Shown piece by piece: positions 1 through 10,491 of a stretch of 64,000 nucleotides of DNA (the first letter of the stretch is position 1; each line of letters opens with the position of its first letter). The notes under the pieces are model-generated. The model did not search any database. It was not told the origin of the DNA and was given only the letters and a program-made list of their open reading frames with translations. Where the stretch lies: contig LR732703.1 of the NCBI GenBank assembly GCA_902506565.1, positions 1,851,388-1,915,387 on the forward strand, given 5' to 3'. The translations under genes and the position numbers were made by a program. This DNA is from Burkholderiales bacterium 8X. Its GTDB lineage: Bacteria; Pseudomonadota; Gammaproteobacteria; Burkholderiales; Burkholderiaceae_C.

Positions 1-42
1 ACCGTACCCAATGACCCCCGCAACCCCCGCGCCAGCCAGCCG

Positions 43-1737
43 TCAATAGTTGTCCAGCACAGCCCCCGAAGAAGCACTTGAAGCATTGAAAGCGAACTTC
101 GCCTGCACCCCCCGCGTGTAGCGAGGCGCCGGCGCCTTCCACCCTTCGCGACGCTTCGCCAATTCGGAGTCCGACACGTTCAGTTCCAGCTTCAGCTCGT
201 GCGCATCGATCGTGATCGAATCGCCTTCCTGCACGAAGGCGATGGTTCCGCCAGCTGCCGCCTCGGGTGCGACATGCCCCACCACCATCCCCCAGGTGCC
301 GCCGGAAAAGCGGCCGTCGGTGATCAAGCCCACGCTCTCGCCCAGCCCCGCGCCGATCAACGCGCCCGTCGGGGCCAGCATCTCCGGCATGCCGGGGCCG
401 CCCTTGGGGCCGAGATAGCGCAGCACCATCACGTCGCCCGCGACGATCTTGCCGTCCAGGATCGCCTTCAAGGCGGATTGCTCGTCGTCGAACACGCGGG
501 CCGGTCCGGTGATCACCGGGTTCTTCAGGCCGGTGATCTTGGCGACTGCGCCTTCGGGCGACAGGTTGCCCTTCAGGATCGCGAGATGGCCCTCGGCGTA
601 CATCGGCTGGTCGATCGTGCGGATCACGTCCTGGTCGGCGCGCGGCACCTCGGGCACGTCCTTCAGGACTTCCTCGATCGTCTGGCCGGTGATCGTCATG
701 CAATCGCCGTGCAACAGGCCCGCCTTCAGCAACACCTTCATCACCTGCGGGATGCCGCCGGCCTGGTGCAGGTCCACCGCCAGGTACTTGCCACTCGGCT
801 TCAGGTCGCACAGCACCGGCACCTTCTTGCGCATGCGCTCGAAATCGTCGATCGACCATTCGACTTCCGCGGCATGGGCGATTGCCAGGAAGTGCAGCAC
901 CGCGTTGGTCGAGCCGCCGGTGGCCATGATCACGGCCACCGCGTTCTCGATCGACTTGCGGGTCACGATGTCGCGCGGCTTCAGGTCCTTCTTGATCGCC
1001 TCGATCAGCACCTTGGCGGATTCGCGGGCCGAGTTCTGCTTCTCGTCGTGCGGATTCGCCATCGTCGACGAATAGGGTAGCGACATGCCCAGGGCCTCGA
1101 AGGCGCTCGACATCGTGTTGGCGGTGTACATGCCGCCGCAGGAGCCGGTGCCCGGAATGGCGCGCTTCTCGATCTCGTGCAGGTCCTCGTCGCTCATGTT
1201 GCCGGCGGCGTTCTGGCCGACCGCTTCGAAGACGCTCACGATGTTCAGGTCCTGGCCCTTGTAGCGGCCCGGCAGGATGGTGCCGCCGTAGACATAGATC
1301 GCCGGCACGTTGGCGCGCAGCATGCCCATCATGCCGCCGGGCATGTTCTTGTCGCAGCCGCCGACCACCAGCACGCCATCCATCCATTGGCCGCCGACGC
1401 AGGTCTCGATGCAGTCCGAGATGACCTCGCGGCTGACGAGCGAATACTTCATGCCTTCGGTGCCCATCGCCATGCCGTCCGAAATGGTCGGCGTGCCGAA
1501 GACCTGGGCATTGCCGCCGGCTTCCTCGATGCCCTGGATCGCGGCGTCGGCCAGCTTCTGCAGGCCCGAATTGCAGGGCGTGATGGTGCTGTGTCCATTG
1601 GCCACGCCGACCATCGGCTTCTTGAAGTCCGACTCTTCGTAGCCCATGGCGTAGAACATCGAACGATTCGGCGCGCGGCTCTTGCCTTCGACGATGTTGG
1701 CGCTGCGGCGGTTGATCTGGATCGGCTTGGTTTCCAT
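43..1737 (-). CDS. ilvD: Dihydroxy-acid dehydratase
   Basis: Dehydrates 2,3-dihydroxy-isovalerate and 2,3-dihydroxy-3-methylvalerate to the 2-oxo acids in valine and isoleucine synthesis; cytoplasmic Fe-S enzyme. The 564-residue product has the family length. The three cysteines expected to hold the cluster are visible: Cys55 in TPCNSG, Cys128 in GGCDKNMPG and Cys200 in GTGSCGGM. The start chosen gives [11 protein letters not shown]; an upstream in-frame ATG would add 17 residues unlike the family and lies in the promoter region. A purine-rich stretch (GAGAGACGA) precedes this ATG. It is divergent from a LysR gene, which could regulate it. The first 42 bases of the window, downstream of the stop, hold nothing recognisable. 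Confidence 0.96.
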   Translation of the reverse strand: METKPIQINRRSANIVEGKSRAPNRSMFYAMGYEESDFKKPMVGVANGHSTITPCNSGLQKLADAAIQGIEEAGGNAQVFGTPTISDGMAMGTEGMKYSLVSREVISDCIETCVGGQWMDGVLVVGGCDKNMPGGMMGMLRANVPAIYVYGGTILPGRYKGQDLNIVSVFEAVGQNAAGNMSDEDLHEIEKRAIPGTGSCGGMYTANTMSSAFEALGMSLPYSSTMANPHDEKQNSARESAKVLIEAIKKDLKPRDIVTRKSIENAVAVIMATGGSTNAVLHFLAIAHAAEVEWSIDDFERMRKKVPVLCDLKPSGKYLAVDLHQAGGIPQVMKVLLKAGLLHGDCMTITGQTIEEVLKDVPEVPRADQDVIRTIDQPMYAEGHLAILKGNLSPEGAVAKITGLKNPVITGPARVFDDEQSALKAILDGKIVAGDVMVLRYLGPKGGPGMPEMLAPTGALIGAGLGESVGLITDGRFSGGTWGMVVGHVAPEAAAGGTIAFVQEGDSITIDAHELKLELNVSDSELAKRREGWKAPAPRYTRGVQAKFAFNASSASSGAVLDNY

Positions 1738-1835
1738 CGGGTCGTCTCTCGTTGGGGGAATGGGGGGAGCCAGTATGAAGCGATCCAACGATTCGATCCA
1801 ATCCCTTCTCGAGCGGCCATTGATATGCTGGGCGA
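1738..1835. promoter_or_regulatory. Divergent ilvD / lysR control region with 8-bp direct repeats
   Basis: A 98-bp region between divergent ilvD and lysR. The octamer CGATCCAA occurs at 1781-1788 and again at 1794-1801, 13 bp apart, roughly one helical turn. This is a reasonable place for a LysR-type operator, but the repeats are direct rather than the usual inverted T-N11-A site. A TGATATGCT stretch at 1821-1829 could be the -10 of lysR. The operator role is inferred. Confidence 0.35.
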
Positions 1836-2879
1836 ATGAAAGAAGCCGTGATCGACCTTCGGGTGTGGCGCCAGTTCGTGGCGGTGGCCGAGGCGCTGCA
1901 TTTCGGGCGCGCGGCCGCCCGGCTGCACATGACGCAGCCGCCGCTCACCCAGGCCATCGCAGGGCTGGAACGCACGCTCGGTACCCAGCTGTTCGATCGC
2001 AGCCGGCGCCGGGTCGCGTTGACGCCGGCCGGCGAGGCGGTGCTGCCCGAGGCGCGCGAGCTGCTGGCGCGCGCGCAACTCATCCCGGGGCGGGCGCGAG
2101 CCGCGGCGGCCGGCGAACTGGGACGGGTGCGGCTCGCCTTCGTCTCGACCATCGGTTTTCGCGAACTGCCGCGCTGGGTGCGCGACTTCCGGCTGCAATG
2201 CCCGGAGGTGGCGCTCGAACTGGTCGAAGCCACCGGCGATGTCCAGCTCGAAGCCTTCGCCCGCGGGGACATCGACGCCGGGCTGATGCTGCATTCGCCG
2301 GGTTCGGCGCCGCCCGGTCTCGAGCGGCTGGCCGTGCAGCAGGAAGCCCTGGTGCTGGCCCTGCCGGCCAGCCATCCGCTGGCCTCGCTCGATCGGGTGC
2401 CGCTCGCCGCGGCGCTCGAGGAGCCGCTCGTGATCTTTCCGCGGCGAATCGTTCCGTCGCTGCACGATGCCGTGCTCGGGCTGTACCACGCGGCCGGCCG
2501 CTCGCCGCGGATCGCCCAGGAGGCGATCCAGATGCAGACCATCGTCAACCTCGTCTGGGGCGGTCTCGGCATCGCCTGGGTGCCCGAGAGCGTCACGCAG
2601 TACCAGCGGGAAGGCATCGTCTACCGCAGCGCAGACGAGTTCGAGGGAGTGGCAGAGGCCGTGCGTCATCCACGCCGGCGGGCCAAAGCGTCCGCCGGCT
2701 CGGCTGCTGGCCCTGGGGAGGCAGGCACATCGACCCGTCCGACGCTGCCTGCCTGCGAGACCAGCCTGGTCTGGCCAGCCGAGCGCGACAACCCCGCGCT
2801 TCAGCGCTGGACCCGCTTCGTTCGCGACGACCTGCGCGCGCCGGCGACAGCAGTGCGCCCGGATGGGCCGACGGCTTGA
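1836..2879 (+). CDS. LysR-family transcriptional regulator with C-terminal insertion
   Basis: DNA-binding regulator with the LysR layout: winged HTH at about residues 8-65 ([20 protein letters not shown], then [12 protein letters not shown]) and an effector-binding domain from about residue 95. It has 347 residues where LysR proteins usually have about 300. The excess is a low-complexity Arg/Ala/Gly/Thr stretch at residues 272-303 that splits the last part of the domain; homologous sequence resumes at [17 protein letters not shown]. The inserted DNA holds two hairpins (see the repeat entry). It is divergent from ilvD, so ilvD is a possible target, and it is followed by lgt. Its ligand cannot be told from sequence. 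The ATG at 1836 gives the normal N-terminus. Confidence 0.88.
   Translation: MKEAVIDLRVWRQFVAVAEALHFGRAAARLHMTQPPLTQAIAGLERTLGTQLFDRSRRRVALTPAGEAVLPEARELLARAQLIPGRARAAAAGELGRVRLAFVSTIGFRELPRWVRDFRLQCPEVALELVEATGDVQLEAFARGDIDAGLMLHSPGSAPPGLERLAVQQEALVLALPASHPLASLDRVPLAAALEEPLVIFPRRIVPSLHDAVLGLYHAAGRSPRIAQEAIQMQTIVNLVWGGLGIAWVPESVTQYQREGIVYRSADEFEGVAEAVRHPRRRAKASAGSAAGPGEAGTSTRPTLPACETSLVWPAERDNPALQRWTRFVRDDLRAPATAVRPDGPTA
2649..2754. repeat. Two-hairpin palindromic insertion inside the lysR gene
   Basis: Inside the 3' part of the LysR gene lie two perfect inverted repeats: GCCGGCGG at 2674-2681 with CCGCCGGC at 2692-2699, and AGGCAGGC at 2719-2726 with GCCTGCCT at 2747-2754. They coincide with about 96 nt (2649-2744, 32 codons) that have no counterpart in typical LysR proteins, and the reading frame is kept. 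The layout resembles a REP/BIME-type or other small palindromic element, but identity is not established. Confidence 0.5.
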
Positions 2880-2910
2880 AAGTGCATCGCCCGCGGCGCG
2901 CGGCGGTTGG

Positions 2911-2916
2911 CACAAT
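2911..2916 (+). promoter_or_regulatory. Putative -10 element for near-leaderless lgt transcript
   Basis: CACAAT ends 6 nt before the lgt ATG. With the usual 6-7 nt between a -10 box and the start of transcription, the mRNA would begin at or next to the A of the ATG. No Shine-Dalgarno sequence is visible between the box and the ATG. No convincing -35 box was seen. Confidence 0.4.
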
Positions 2917-2922
2917 AGCCCG

Positions 2923-3786
2923 ATGCTCATGTATCCCCAGATCGACCCGGTGGCGCTGCAGCTCGGGCCGGTGGCCATCCACTGGTATGGCCTGACCTAC
3001 CTGGCAGCCTTCGGGCTCTTCTACTTTCTCGCGACCCGGCGGCTTCGGCACGAGCCCTTCCGCTCGATCACCGGCCCGGGCGCCTGGAGCCGCAAGGATG
3101 TCGAGGACATCCTCTTCCTCGGCGTCATGGGCGTCATCGTCGGCGGCCGGCTCGGCTACTGCCTGTTCTACAAGCCCGCCTACTACCTCGCGCATCCGCT
3201 GGAGGTCTTCTTCGTCTGGCAAGGGGGCATGAGCTTCCATGGCGGCCTGGTCGGCGTGATCGCGTCGATGCTGTGGTTCGCCCGGTCTCGCAGCAGGCCG
3301 TACTGGCAGGTCATGGATTTCGTCGCGCCCTGCGTGCCGACCGGGCTGGCGGCGGGCCGGGTCGGCAACTTCATCAACGGCGAGTTGTGGGGCCGGTTCA
3401 GCAGCCCCGACCTGCCCTGGGGCATGGTGTTTCCGCAAAGCGGCTCGATGCTGGCGCGGCATCCTTCGCAGGTCTACCAGTTCCTGCTCGAGGGTCTGCT
3501 GCTGTTCGTGCTGCTGTGGCTCTATGCGCGCAAGGAGCGGCGCGAGCGCCGGGTTTCGGCGATGTTCCTGATCGGCTACGGCGCGATGCGATTCATCGCC
3601 GAATACTTTCGCGAGCCGGATGACTTCCTCGGCCTGTTGGCGCTCGACATGAGCATGGGCCAGTGGCTGTGCGTGCCGATGATCCTGGCCGGCATCTGGC
3701 TCTATGCCAGTGCGCCCGCCGTTCGAAGCAGCAGCGGCGCCGCCGCCGCGCGAGCGCAGCCCAGCCTCGGTACCGGCCAGCGATGA
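2923..3786 (+). CDS. lgt: Prolipoprotein diacylglyceryl transferase
   Basis: Transfers diacylglyceryl from phosphatidylglycerol to the lipobox cysteine of prolipoproteins, the first step of lipoprotein maturation, in the inner membrane. The 287-residue product is multi-spanning and carries the Lgt signature [14 protein letters not shown] plus the conserved HGG-type segment in [12 protein letters not shown]. The start at 2923 gives [16 protein letters not shown], a normal Lgt N-terminus; a second ATG two codons on is possible. Its stop overlaps the ATG of the malonyl-CoA decarboxylase gene by 4 nt (ATGA), so the two are translationally coupled. Confidence 0.96.
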   Translation: MLMYPQIDPVALQLGPVAIHWYGLTYLAAFGLFYFLATRRLRHEPFRSITGPGAWSRKDVEDILFLGVMGVIVGGRLGYCLFYKPAYYLAHPLEVFFVWQGGMSFHGGLVGVIASMLWFARSRSRPYWQVMDFVAPCVPTGLAAGRVGNFINGELWGRFSSPDLPWGMVFPQSGSMLARHPSQVYQFLLEGLLLFVLLWLYARKERRERRVSAMFLIGYGAMRFIAEYFREPDDFLGLLALDMSMGQWLCVPMILAGIWLYASAPAVRSSSGAAAARAQPSLGTGQR

Positions 3787-5189
3787 AGCGCGACCTGGTC
3801 AGCACCACCACCCGCTGGCTCAGCCGAGGCCCGGCCGCCGCGCCGCGCAGCCTGGCAGAGCGCCTCGACGCCACGCTCCGGCGCGAAGGCGAGGCCATGG
3901 CGCCCCGTGCGCTGCGACGCGCGCTCGAAGAGTTGTCGGCGGTGGTCGACGGACGCGTCAGCGAGGTCGAGGCCGGACGCCGCGCCCATGCGCTGGTGCA
4001 GTGGTACGCCGGCCTCGATGCCGACGAGCGCCGCGATGTCTGGCTCCTGATGTGCGAACGCTTCGCACCCGATCCGCAGAAGCTGAACAAGGCGCGCGAC
4101 CGTCACCAGGCGGCGGTCGGCACGGCCGACGAAGCGCAGGCCGAGGTTCACCTTCGCCGCGCGCTGGTGTCGCCAAGGGCGCGGCTCTTGCAGCGGTTCT
4201 CGATCGACCCGGACGGCATGCGCTTCCTGGTCGACCTGCGTGCCGAGCTGCTGCCGCATCTCAAGTCGCACGGCTGGCTGCTGGCGCTGGAGGCCGACCT
4301 GGAGCAACTCTTCTCGACCTGGTTCGATGTCGCCTTCCTCGAGCTTCGGCGCATCAGCTGGGATTCGCCGGCGTCGCTCATCGAGAAGCTGATCCAGTAC
4401 GAGGCGGTACACGACATCAAGAGCTGGGCCGACGTCAAGAACCGGCTCGACAGCGACCGGCGCTGCTACGGCTTCTTTCACCCGCGGCTTCCCAATACGC
4501 CGTTGATCTTCGTGGAGGTGGCGCTGGTCGACCATGTGAGCGAGGGCATCGTCCCGCTGCTCGACGAGGCGGCTCTGCCTGGTCATATCGACAAGGCCAC
4601 CACCGCGATCTTCTATTCGATCAGCAACACGCAATCGGGCCTGCGCGGCGTGAGCTTCGGCGATTCGCTGATCAAGCGGGTGGTCGAAACCCTGCAGGAC
4701 GAGTTGCCGCGGCTCAAGGTGTTCGCGACCTTGTCGCCGATCCCCGGGTTCAGGGGCTGGCTCGCGAAGAACGCGCAGGCGCTGATCGACCGGCTCGACG
4801 ACAAGCGCCAGGGCGAACTCGGACGGGTGCTGGGGTCGCTTCCGCCGACCACCGGGCGCTTCCTTTCCGCGGCCGAGGAGGTCGGCACGCTCGATGCCAA
4901 GTCGCCGGTGCGGCAGCTGCTCTTGAGCGCGGCGGCCGAATACCTCGGCAAGGCCACGCACGAAGGCAAGCCGGTCGACCCGGTCGCGCGCTTCCATCTC
5001 GGCAACGGTGCTCGGGTGGAACGCCTCAACTGGGCCGGCGATCCGTCCGCCAAGGGCCTGAAGCAGAGCTACGGGCTGATGGTGAACTATCTGTACGACC
5101 TGAAGCGCCTCGACAAGCATCGAAGCCTGCTGGCGGAGGGCAAGGTCGCGGTTTCGAGCAGCATCGAGGACCTCTTCATCGGCAAGTGA
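3783..5189 (+). CDS. matA: Malonyl-CoA decarboxylase
   Basis: Decarboxylates malonyl-CoA to acetyl-CoA and CO2; with MatB it allows growth on malonate or disposal of malonyl-CoA. The 468-residue product matches the MCD family. It has a helical N-terminal part (about 1-150) and a catalytic C-terminal part, with the family segment [18 protein letters not shown] near residue 235 and [17 protein letters not shown] near residue 280. His- and Ser-rich segments of the GNAT-like active site are present. The gene starts inside the lgt stop codon and is followed 74 nt later by a Bug receptor and then matB, an arrangement that supports a malonate role. The symbol follows function; no search was run. Confidence 0.92.
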   Translation: MKRDLVSTTTRWLSRGPAAAPRSLAERLDATLRREGEAMAPRALRRALEELSAVVDGRVSEVEAGRRAHALVQWYAGLDADERRDVWLLMCERFAPDPQKLNKARDRHQAAVGTADEAQAEVHLRRALVSPRARLLQRFSIDPDGMRFLVDLRAELLPHLKSHGWLLALEADLEQLFSTWFDVAFLELRRISWDSPASLIEKLIQYEAVHDIKSWADVKNRLDSDRRCYGFFHPRLPNTPLIFVEVALVDHVSEGIVPLLDEAALPGHIDKATTAIFYSISNTQSGLRGVSFGDSLIKRVVETLQDELPRLKVFATLSPIPGFRGWLAKNAQALIDRLDDKRQGELGRVLGSLPPTTGRFLSAAEEVGTLDAKSPVRQLLLSAAAEYLGKATHEGKPVDPVARFHLGNGARVERLNWAGDPSAKGLKQSYGLMVNYLYDLKRLDKHRSLLAEGKVAVSSSIEDLFIGK

Positions 5190-5263
5190 GAACCAGCGGG
5201 CTCATCATCGGCGCCGCCGCCCGGGCGCCATCCAACCAAGACCAAGAACTGGAGACAAGACAG

Positions 5264-6250
5264 ATGAACACAAGCTTTCAACGCCGCGACATGCTGAGAT
5301 TCGCCGCGGCGGGCACGCTGGCATGGGCCGGCGGGTCGCAGGCGCAATCCGGATGGCCGACCAAGCCGGTCACGATGGTGGTGCCGTTCCCGGCCGGCGG
5401 CGGCACCGACGCCTTCGCGAGGCCGCTGTCGGCGCAGTTCTCGAAGGTCGCCGGGCAGACGCTGGTCATCGACAACCGCGGCGGCGCCGGCGGCACGCTG
5501 GGCGCCGGCATCGCGGCGCGCGGGCAGCCGGACGGCTACATGCTGTTCATGGGCGCGGTCCATCACGCGATCGCGCCGTCGGTCTACCCGCGGCTCGACT
5601 ACGACATCGAGAAAGACTTCGTCCCGTTGATGCTGCTGGCCAACGTGCCCCAGGTGGTGGTGGTCAACCCGAAGCGCGTGACCGCGACCACCTTGCAGAA
5701 CTTCGTCGCCGAGGTCAAGAAGAACCCGGGCCGCATGAACTACGCCTCGGCCGGCGCGGGCACCTCGCACCACCTGGCGGGCGAACTGTTCAAGATCCAG
5801 ACCGGTACCTTCATCACCCACATCCCGTACCGCGGTGCCGGGCCGGCGCTGCAAGACCTCATCTCGGGCAATGTCGACGTGATGTTCGACGGGCTCGGCT
5901 CTTCGGCGCAGCACATCAAGGGCGGCCGCATCAAGGCGCTGATGGTCGCGGGCAGCAAGCGCAACGCCGCCTTCCCCGACGTGCCGTGCGCGGCCGAGGT
6001 CGGCTTGCCCGACTACACGGTGACCACCTGGTATGGCCTGTGGGCGCCCAAGGGCACCCCGGCCGAGGTTCAGGCGAAGATCATCGAAGACATGAAGAAG
6101 GCGCTCGCCACCGACGAACTCAAGGCGATCTGGGCCGCGAACGGCTCCGATATCCCGGATGTCACGACGGCGGCGTACGGCGGCTTCGTCTCGAGCGAAA
6201 TCAAGCGCTGGAGCGGCGTGGTCAAGGCCTCGGGTGCCAAGCTCGAATAG
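5264..6250 (+). CDS. Bug/TctC-family tripartite tricarboxylate transporter substrate-binding protein
   Basis: Periplasmic solute-binding receptor of the Bug family (328 aa), the largest receptor family in Burkholderiales. The N-terminus MNTSFQRRDMLRFAAAGTLA has an RR motif before a hydrophobic stretch, so Tat export is plausible; cleavage is likely after SQAQ. Family motifs follow: PVTMVVPFPAGGGTDAFAR, NRGGAGGTLGA and YRGAGPALQDLISG. AGGAGAC-like bases (GGAGAC at 5251-5256) sit 7 nt before the ATG. No TctA or TctB membrane subunits lie nearby, as is common for Bug proteins. Placement between malonyl-CoA decarboxylase and malonyl-CoA synthetase suggests malonate or a related dicarboxylate as ligand (inference). 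Confidence 0.9.
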   Translation: MNTSFQRRDMLRFAAAGTLAWAGGSQAQSGWPTKPVTMVVPFPAGGGTDAFARPLSAQFSKVAGQTLVIDNRGGAGGTLGAGIAARGQPDGYMLFMGAVHHAIAPSVYPRLDYDIEKDFVPLMLLANVPQVVVVNPKRVTATTLQNFVAEVKKNPGRMNYASAGAGTSHHLAGELFKIQTGTFITHIPYRGAGPALQDLISGNVDVMFDGLGSSAQHIKGGRIKALMVAGSKRNAAFPDVPCAAEVGLPDYTVTTWYGLWAPKGTPAEVQAKIIEDMKKALATDELKAIWAANGSDIPDVTTAAYGGFVSSEIKRWSGVVKASGAKLE

Positions 6251-6275
6251 GCAAGCCGCAGGAGCAACGACCAGC

Positions 6276-7837
<1,562 letters not shown>

Positions 7838-7844
<7 letters not shown>

Positions 7845-8263
7845 ACCAGCAGCACGGTGATGTCGGTCTCGGCCACCACCTTGGTCGCGACCGACCCCAT
7901 CAGCGCGCGGCCGAAGATGCCGTGCCCGTGCGTGCCCAGCACGATCAGCTCGGCCTGCGCCGACGTGGCCGCCTTGAGGATTTCTTCGGCCACGTGGCCA
8001 TGGCGTTCCTCGACCCGGAAGTTGGTGATCTGCTTCGATTCGAAGAAAGCCTTGACCGGGCCGATCACCTTCGAGCTTTCCTCGGAATAGTGGTCCTTTA
8101 AGACCTCCTTGCTGAGGTGGCGGGCCGCATTGGCCGTGATGCCGACGCAGACATGCGCCACCACCAGCTGGTGCTTGTCCACGAACGTCTCGCGATGCTT
8201 CACCAGGTAGTCGAGAGCCTTCTGGGTGTGCTTGCTGCCGTCCACGGCGATCAGGATGTTCAT
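7838..8263 (-). CDS. Universal stress protein, UspA family
   Basis: Single-domain (141 aa) universal stress protein. The ATP-binding pattern G-2x-G-9x-G-S is present in GTHGHGIFGRALMGS near the C-terminus, so it belongs to the nucleotide-binding subgroup. The N-terminus MNILIAVDGSKHTQKALDYL carries the conserved Asp. A purine-rich GAAAGGC lies just before the ATG. Its 3' end overlaps matB (convergent). A TauE-type permease lies upstream on the same strand, 165 bp away. That gap holds a GCCTCG/CGAGGC hairpin at 8354-8367 without a U-run. Confidence 0.92.
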
Positions 8264-8428
8264 GTCTTGCCTTTCGTCGAATGCGCGGTTCGGCAGGAAG
8301 GCCGCCGCGGATTTGACTCTACGGCGATTGCATGGACATGCGGACAGAAACCGGCCTCGCTCGAGGCTTATCGACAGGCTGGAAGAAGCAGGTCGGAGAC
8401 GGCGCGGGGCAAGCGCTGCCGTCTGCCG

Positions 8429-9244
8429 TCAACCGTGCAATCCCTTCCAGAGCATGTATGCGGCCAGCACGTACAGGATGCTTGCGAAGACGCGCTTGAG
8501 CTTGCCGACCGGCAGGCTGTGCGCCGCCTTCGCGCCCAACGGCGCGGTGAAGAAGCTGCACACCGCGATCACGATCAAGGCCGGCAGCCAGATATAGCCG
8601 ACCGAGGCGGGCGGCAGCCCTGCGACCGATTGGCCGCTCGCCACGTAGCCGATCACGTTGGCCACCGCGATCGGGAAGCCGAGCGCCGCGCTGGTGGCGA
8701 CCGCGTTGTGGATGCTCACGTTGCACCAGGTCATGAAGGGGACGCTGATGAAGCCGCCGCCGGCGCCCACCAGCCCAGACAGGAAGCCGATGCCGCCGCC
8801 GGCTGCGAGCTGGCCTGCGGTGCCCGGCATCTGGCGCGTCGGCTTCGGCTTGCGGTCGAGGAACATCTGCGTCGCCGAGAAGCCGACGAAAAGCGCGAAG
8901 AAGATCGCGAGGGCCGTGCCCTTGATCAACGCGAAGACGCCGAGGCTGCCGACCAGGCTGCCGATCACGATGCCGGGCGCGAGGGTCTTGACCAGGTCCC
9001 AGCGAACCGCGCCGCGCTTGTGATGCGCCCGCACGCTGGAGATCGAGGTGAAGATGATGGTGGCCATCGAGGTGGCGATCGCCATCTTGACCGCCAGGTC
9101 GGCCGTGACGCCGCGATGGCCCATGATGATGGTGATGAAGGGCACCATCAGCATGCCGCCGCCGATGCCGAGAAGCCCCGCGAGGAAACCGGTGGCCACG
9201 CCGAGGACGGCCAGTTCGGCGATGAGCAGGGGTTCGATGGGCAT
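8429..9244 (-). CDS. TauE/SafE-family sulfite exporter-like permease
   Basis: Polytopic inner-membrane protein (271 aa, about 7-8 hydrophobic segments) of the TauE/SafE (DUF81) family, whose members move sulfite, sulfoacetate or related anions. The two family repeats are visible as GFLAGLLGIGGGMLMVPF near residue 20 and GFLSGLVGAGGGFISVPF near residue 155. Start chosen as MPIEPLLIAELAVLG. The substrate cannot be inferred; no sulfur-metabolism genes are adjacent. It lies downstream of the 6S RNA terminator on the same strand, so it is probably transcribed separately from ssrS. Confidence 0.88.
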   Translation of the reverse strand: MPIEPLLIAELAVLGVATGFLAGLLGIGGGMLMVPFITIIMGHRGVTADLAVKMAIATSMATIIFTSISSVRAHHKRGAVRWDLVKTLAPGIVIGSLVGSLGVFALIKGTALAIFFALFVGFSATQMFLDRKPKPTRQMPGTAGQLAAGGGIGFLSGLVGAGGGFISVPFMTWCNVSIHNAVATSAALGFPIAVANVIGYVASGQSVAGLPPASVGYIWLPALIVIAVCSFFTAPLGAKAAHSLPVGKLKRVFASILYVLAAYMLWKGLHG

Positions 9245-9261
9245 CGAGAGGTCCGGACAAG

Positions 9262-9288
9262 AAAACGGCCCCTCGAAAAGGGGCCGTT
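9262..9288 (-). terminator. Rho-independent terminator after 6S RNA
   Basis: The perfect stem AACGGCCCC (9264-9272) / GGGGCCGTT (9280-9288) has a 7-nt loop. Read on the minus strand, it is followed by a short U-run (TTTTC). It lies directly 3' of the predicted 6S RNA and 18 nt before the permease start. Confidence 0.85.
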
Positions 9289-9297
9289 ATGGGAAAT

Positions 9298-9475
9298 AAG
9301 GTGTCTGCGAGTGAGGCCGGACTCGCATCCTGAACCAGGGTTCAGGTGGGCGAGGGCAGCAAGGCTTCGGGTTCATCTGACGCGAGATGATCGCACCCGC
9401 CAAGCGATATACCAAGCCCGGCTCCGAAGAGCATTGGTACAAGGAAATTAAAGCCCGACAGTCACCGCAGACAAG
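9298..9475 (-). ncRNA. ssrS: 6S RNA
   Basis: 6S RNA mimics an open promoter and binds sigma70-RNA polymerase in stationary phase. Evidence on the minus strand: the 5' part GTCTGCGGTGACT can pair with the 3' part CTCACTCGCAGAC to close a long hairpin; the 3' half contains the 6S hallmark CACCTGAACCCTGGTTCAGG (compare the CCUUGAACC...GGGUUCAAGG arm of known 6S RNAs); and CCGAAGCCTTGCTGCC precedes it. Location downstream of zapA is the standard site in proteobacteria. Length is about 178 nt and both ends are approximate. A TAAAAT -10 box upstream and a terminator downstream frame it. Confidence 0.9.
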
Positions 9476-9479
9476 ACGG

Positions 9480-9485
9480 ATTTTA
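9480..9485 (-). promoter_or_regulatory. -10 element of 6S RNA promoter
   Basis: TAAAAT on the minus strand lies about 5-7 nt before the first base of the predicted closing stem of 6S RNA, as expected for its own sigma70 promoter. The -35 region at 17-18 bp spacing is poor (ACGAGC/CGAGCG). Confidence 0.5.
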
Positions 9486-9514
9486 CGTCGCGGTCTGCGT
9501 TCGCTCGTAGTCTT

Positions 9515-9913
9515 TCAGAGCAAATGGTTGTCGCTTGCAAGGGCTTGGTCGAGCCGCTTGACGAGTTGTGCCGCTCGGTCTTCGTCGTCGGCGCTCAGCC
9601 GGGGTACGGCGTCGGCCGGTTGTGCAGCCAGGCTGGCGCTCGGCGGCTGGGTGGCGGGCGACGCATCCGGAAGCTCAGCCGTCGGCGGCACCACCGCCGC
9701 GCTCATCTCGGCCTCGCGCTGGCCCAGGTCCGATGCCAGGTTGAGCGCCGCCAGCACCGCGATGCGGTCCCGCGCCTTCACCTTGCCGGCGTCGCGGATC
9801 CGGCACATGGCGAGGTCGACGCGCTCGACCGCGGACCGCAACTGGGCTTCGCTGTCTTCGGGGCAGCCGAGCAGGTAGCTCTGGCCCATGATCTGGACTT
9901 CGATTTGTTTCAT
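9515..9913 (-). CDS. zapA: Cell division protein ZapA
   Basis: FtsZ-ring associated protein that bundles FtsZ filaments. The N-terminal ZapA domain (MKQIEVQIMGQSYLLGCPED, then a helix with RIRDAGKVKARDRIAVLAALNLASDL) is clear over about residues 1-75. Unlike short ZapA proteins (about 100-110 aa), this one has 132 residues with a Pro/Ala-rich linker (about 76-105) and a final acidic helix. Its ATG overlaps the stop of the upstream coiled-coil gene (ATGA), so the two are coupled. 6S RNA follows downstream. Confidence 0.92.
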   Translation of the reverse strand: MKQIEVQIMGQSYLLGCPEDSEAQLRSAVERVDLAMCRIRDAGKVKARDRIAVLAALNLASDLGQREAEMSAAVVPPTAELPDASPATQPPSASLAAQPADAVPRLSADDEDRAAQLVKRLDQALASDNHLL

Positions 9914-10137
9914 CGGGATGCGCTGGAATCTTGGGTGGGGTCGGCCGGCAGTTGCTCGAGCAGCGCATCGAGCCGCTGGCGCGCGGCGCCGAGCCGCGAC
10001 TTCAAGGCATCGCGCTCTCGCGTGAGCGCGTTGACCTGGTCCTGCAGCAGCGCGTTGGTCCGCTGCACTTCTTCATGACGTACGAGCAGGCGTTCGACAC
10101 GCTCGGCGATCTGGTCAAAGCGGCTTGGTGCGGGCAT
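9910..10137 (-). CDS. Small coiled-coil protein, ZapB-like (TIGR02449-type)
   Basis: A 75-residue, almost wholly alpha-helical protein with heptad-type spacing of Leu/Val (IAERVERLLVRHEEVQRTN, LQDQVNALTRERDALKSRL). Proteins of this kind commonly precede zapA in proteobacteria and are thought to be division-related, ZapB-like coiled coils. No enzymatic motif. It overlaps zapA by 4 nt. TACAAT (minus strand, 10151-10146) lies 8 nt before its ATG, which predicts an almost leaderless mRNA. The division role rests on context. Confidence 0.8.
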   Translation of the reverse strand: MPAPSRFDQIAERVERLLVRHEEVQRTNALLQDQVNALTRERDALKSRLGAARQRLDALLEQLPADPTQDSSASR

Positions 10138-10144
10138 GGGGGGC

Positions 10145-10171
10145 GATTGTAGGTTCTGCGCCCCTACAATC
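10145..10171. promoter_or_regulatory. Perfect inverted repeat carrying two divergent TACAAT boxes
   Basis: GATTGTAGG (10145-10153) and CCTACAATC (10163-10171) form a perfect 9-bp inverted repeat with a 9-nt centre. Each arm holds a TACAAT -10-like hexamer, one facing zapB-zapA (minus), the other facing the cobalamin riboswitch and btuB (plus). The two divergent transcription units would therefore share overlapping promoters. Confidence 0.55.
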
Positions 10172-10174
10172 CCG

Positions 10175-10428
10175 GCCGTTGGTGCTCGCGTCGTGGTTCA
10201 CACGCCGCAGTTCAACGGGAAGCAGGACCAGCGAGCCCTCTCGGGCAAAGCTTCAACCTGCGCTGCCCCCGCAACGGTCAAGCAGTCGGCATCGACCTCG
10301 ATGCCGCCTTCGTCAATCAGCCACTGGGCGCCCTGAAACAGGCGCCTGGGAAGGCGACGAAGGTCGAGCTGCCAGCCCGGATACCGGCCAACGAGGCGGC
10401 CGCCGCATGCCCTGGGGCATCGGCAGCC
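10175..10428 (+). promoter_or_regulatory. Cobalamin (adenosylcobalamin) riboswitch
   Basis: The region upstream of btuB contains the conserved B12-riboswitch elements in order: GGTGC near 10180, ACGGGAAGCAGG near 10218, the core box CGCTGCCCCCGCAACGG (10261-10277) and AGCCCGGATACCGGCC ending near 10389. Binding of adenosylcobalamin should lower expression of the downstream uptake genes. The stretch after the core (10429-10491) holds the hairpin CACCGGC/GCCGGTG at 10441-10460 with no U-run, so translational control is more likely than termination (inference). Exact ends are approximate. Confidence 0.9.
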
Positions 10429-10491
10429 ATGACGCCCAACCACCGGCGGGGAAGCCGGTGACGGGTAAATGCACTTGTCATTTCTCAGTTC

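Noticed and set aside
8354..8367. Terminator after the TauE-family gene
   Set aside because: A 6-bp GCCTCG/CGAGGC stem with a 2-nt loop and no U-run on either strand.
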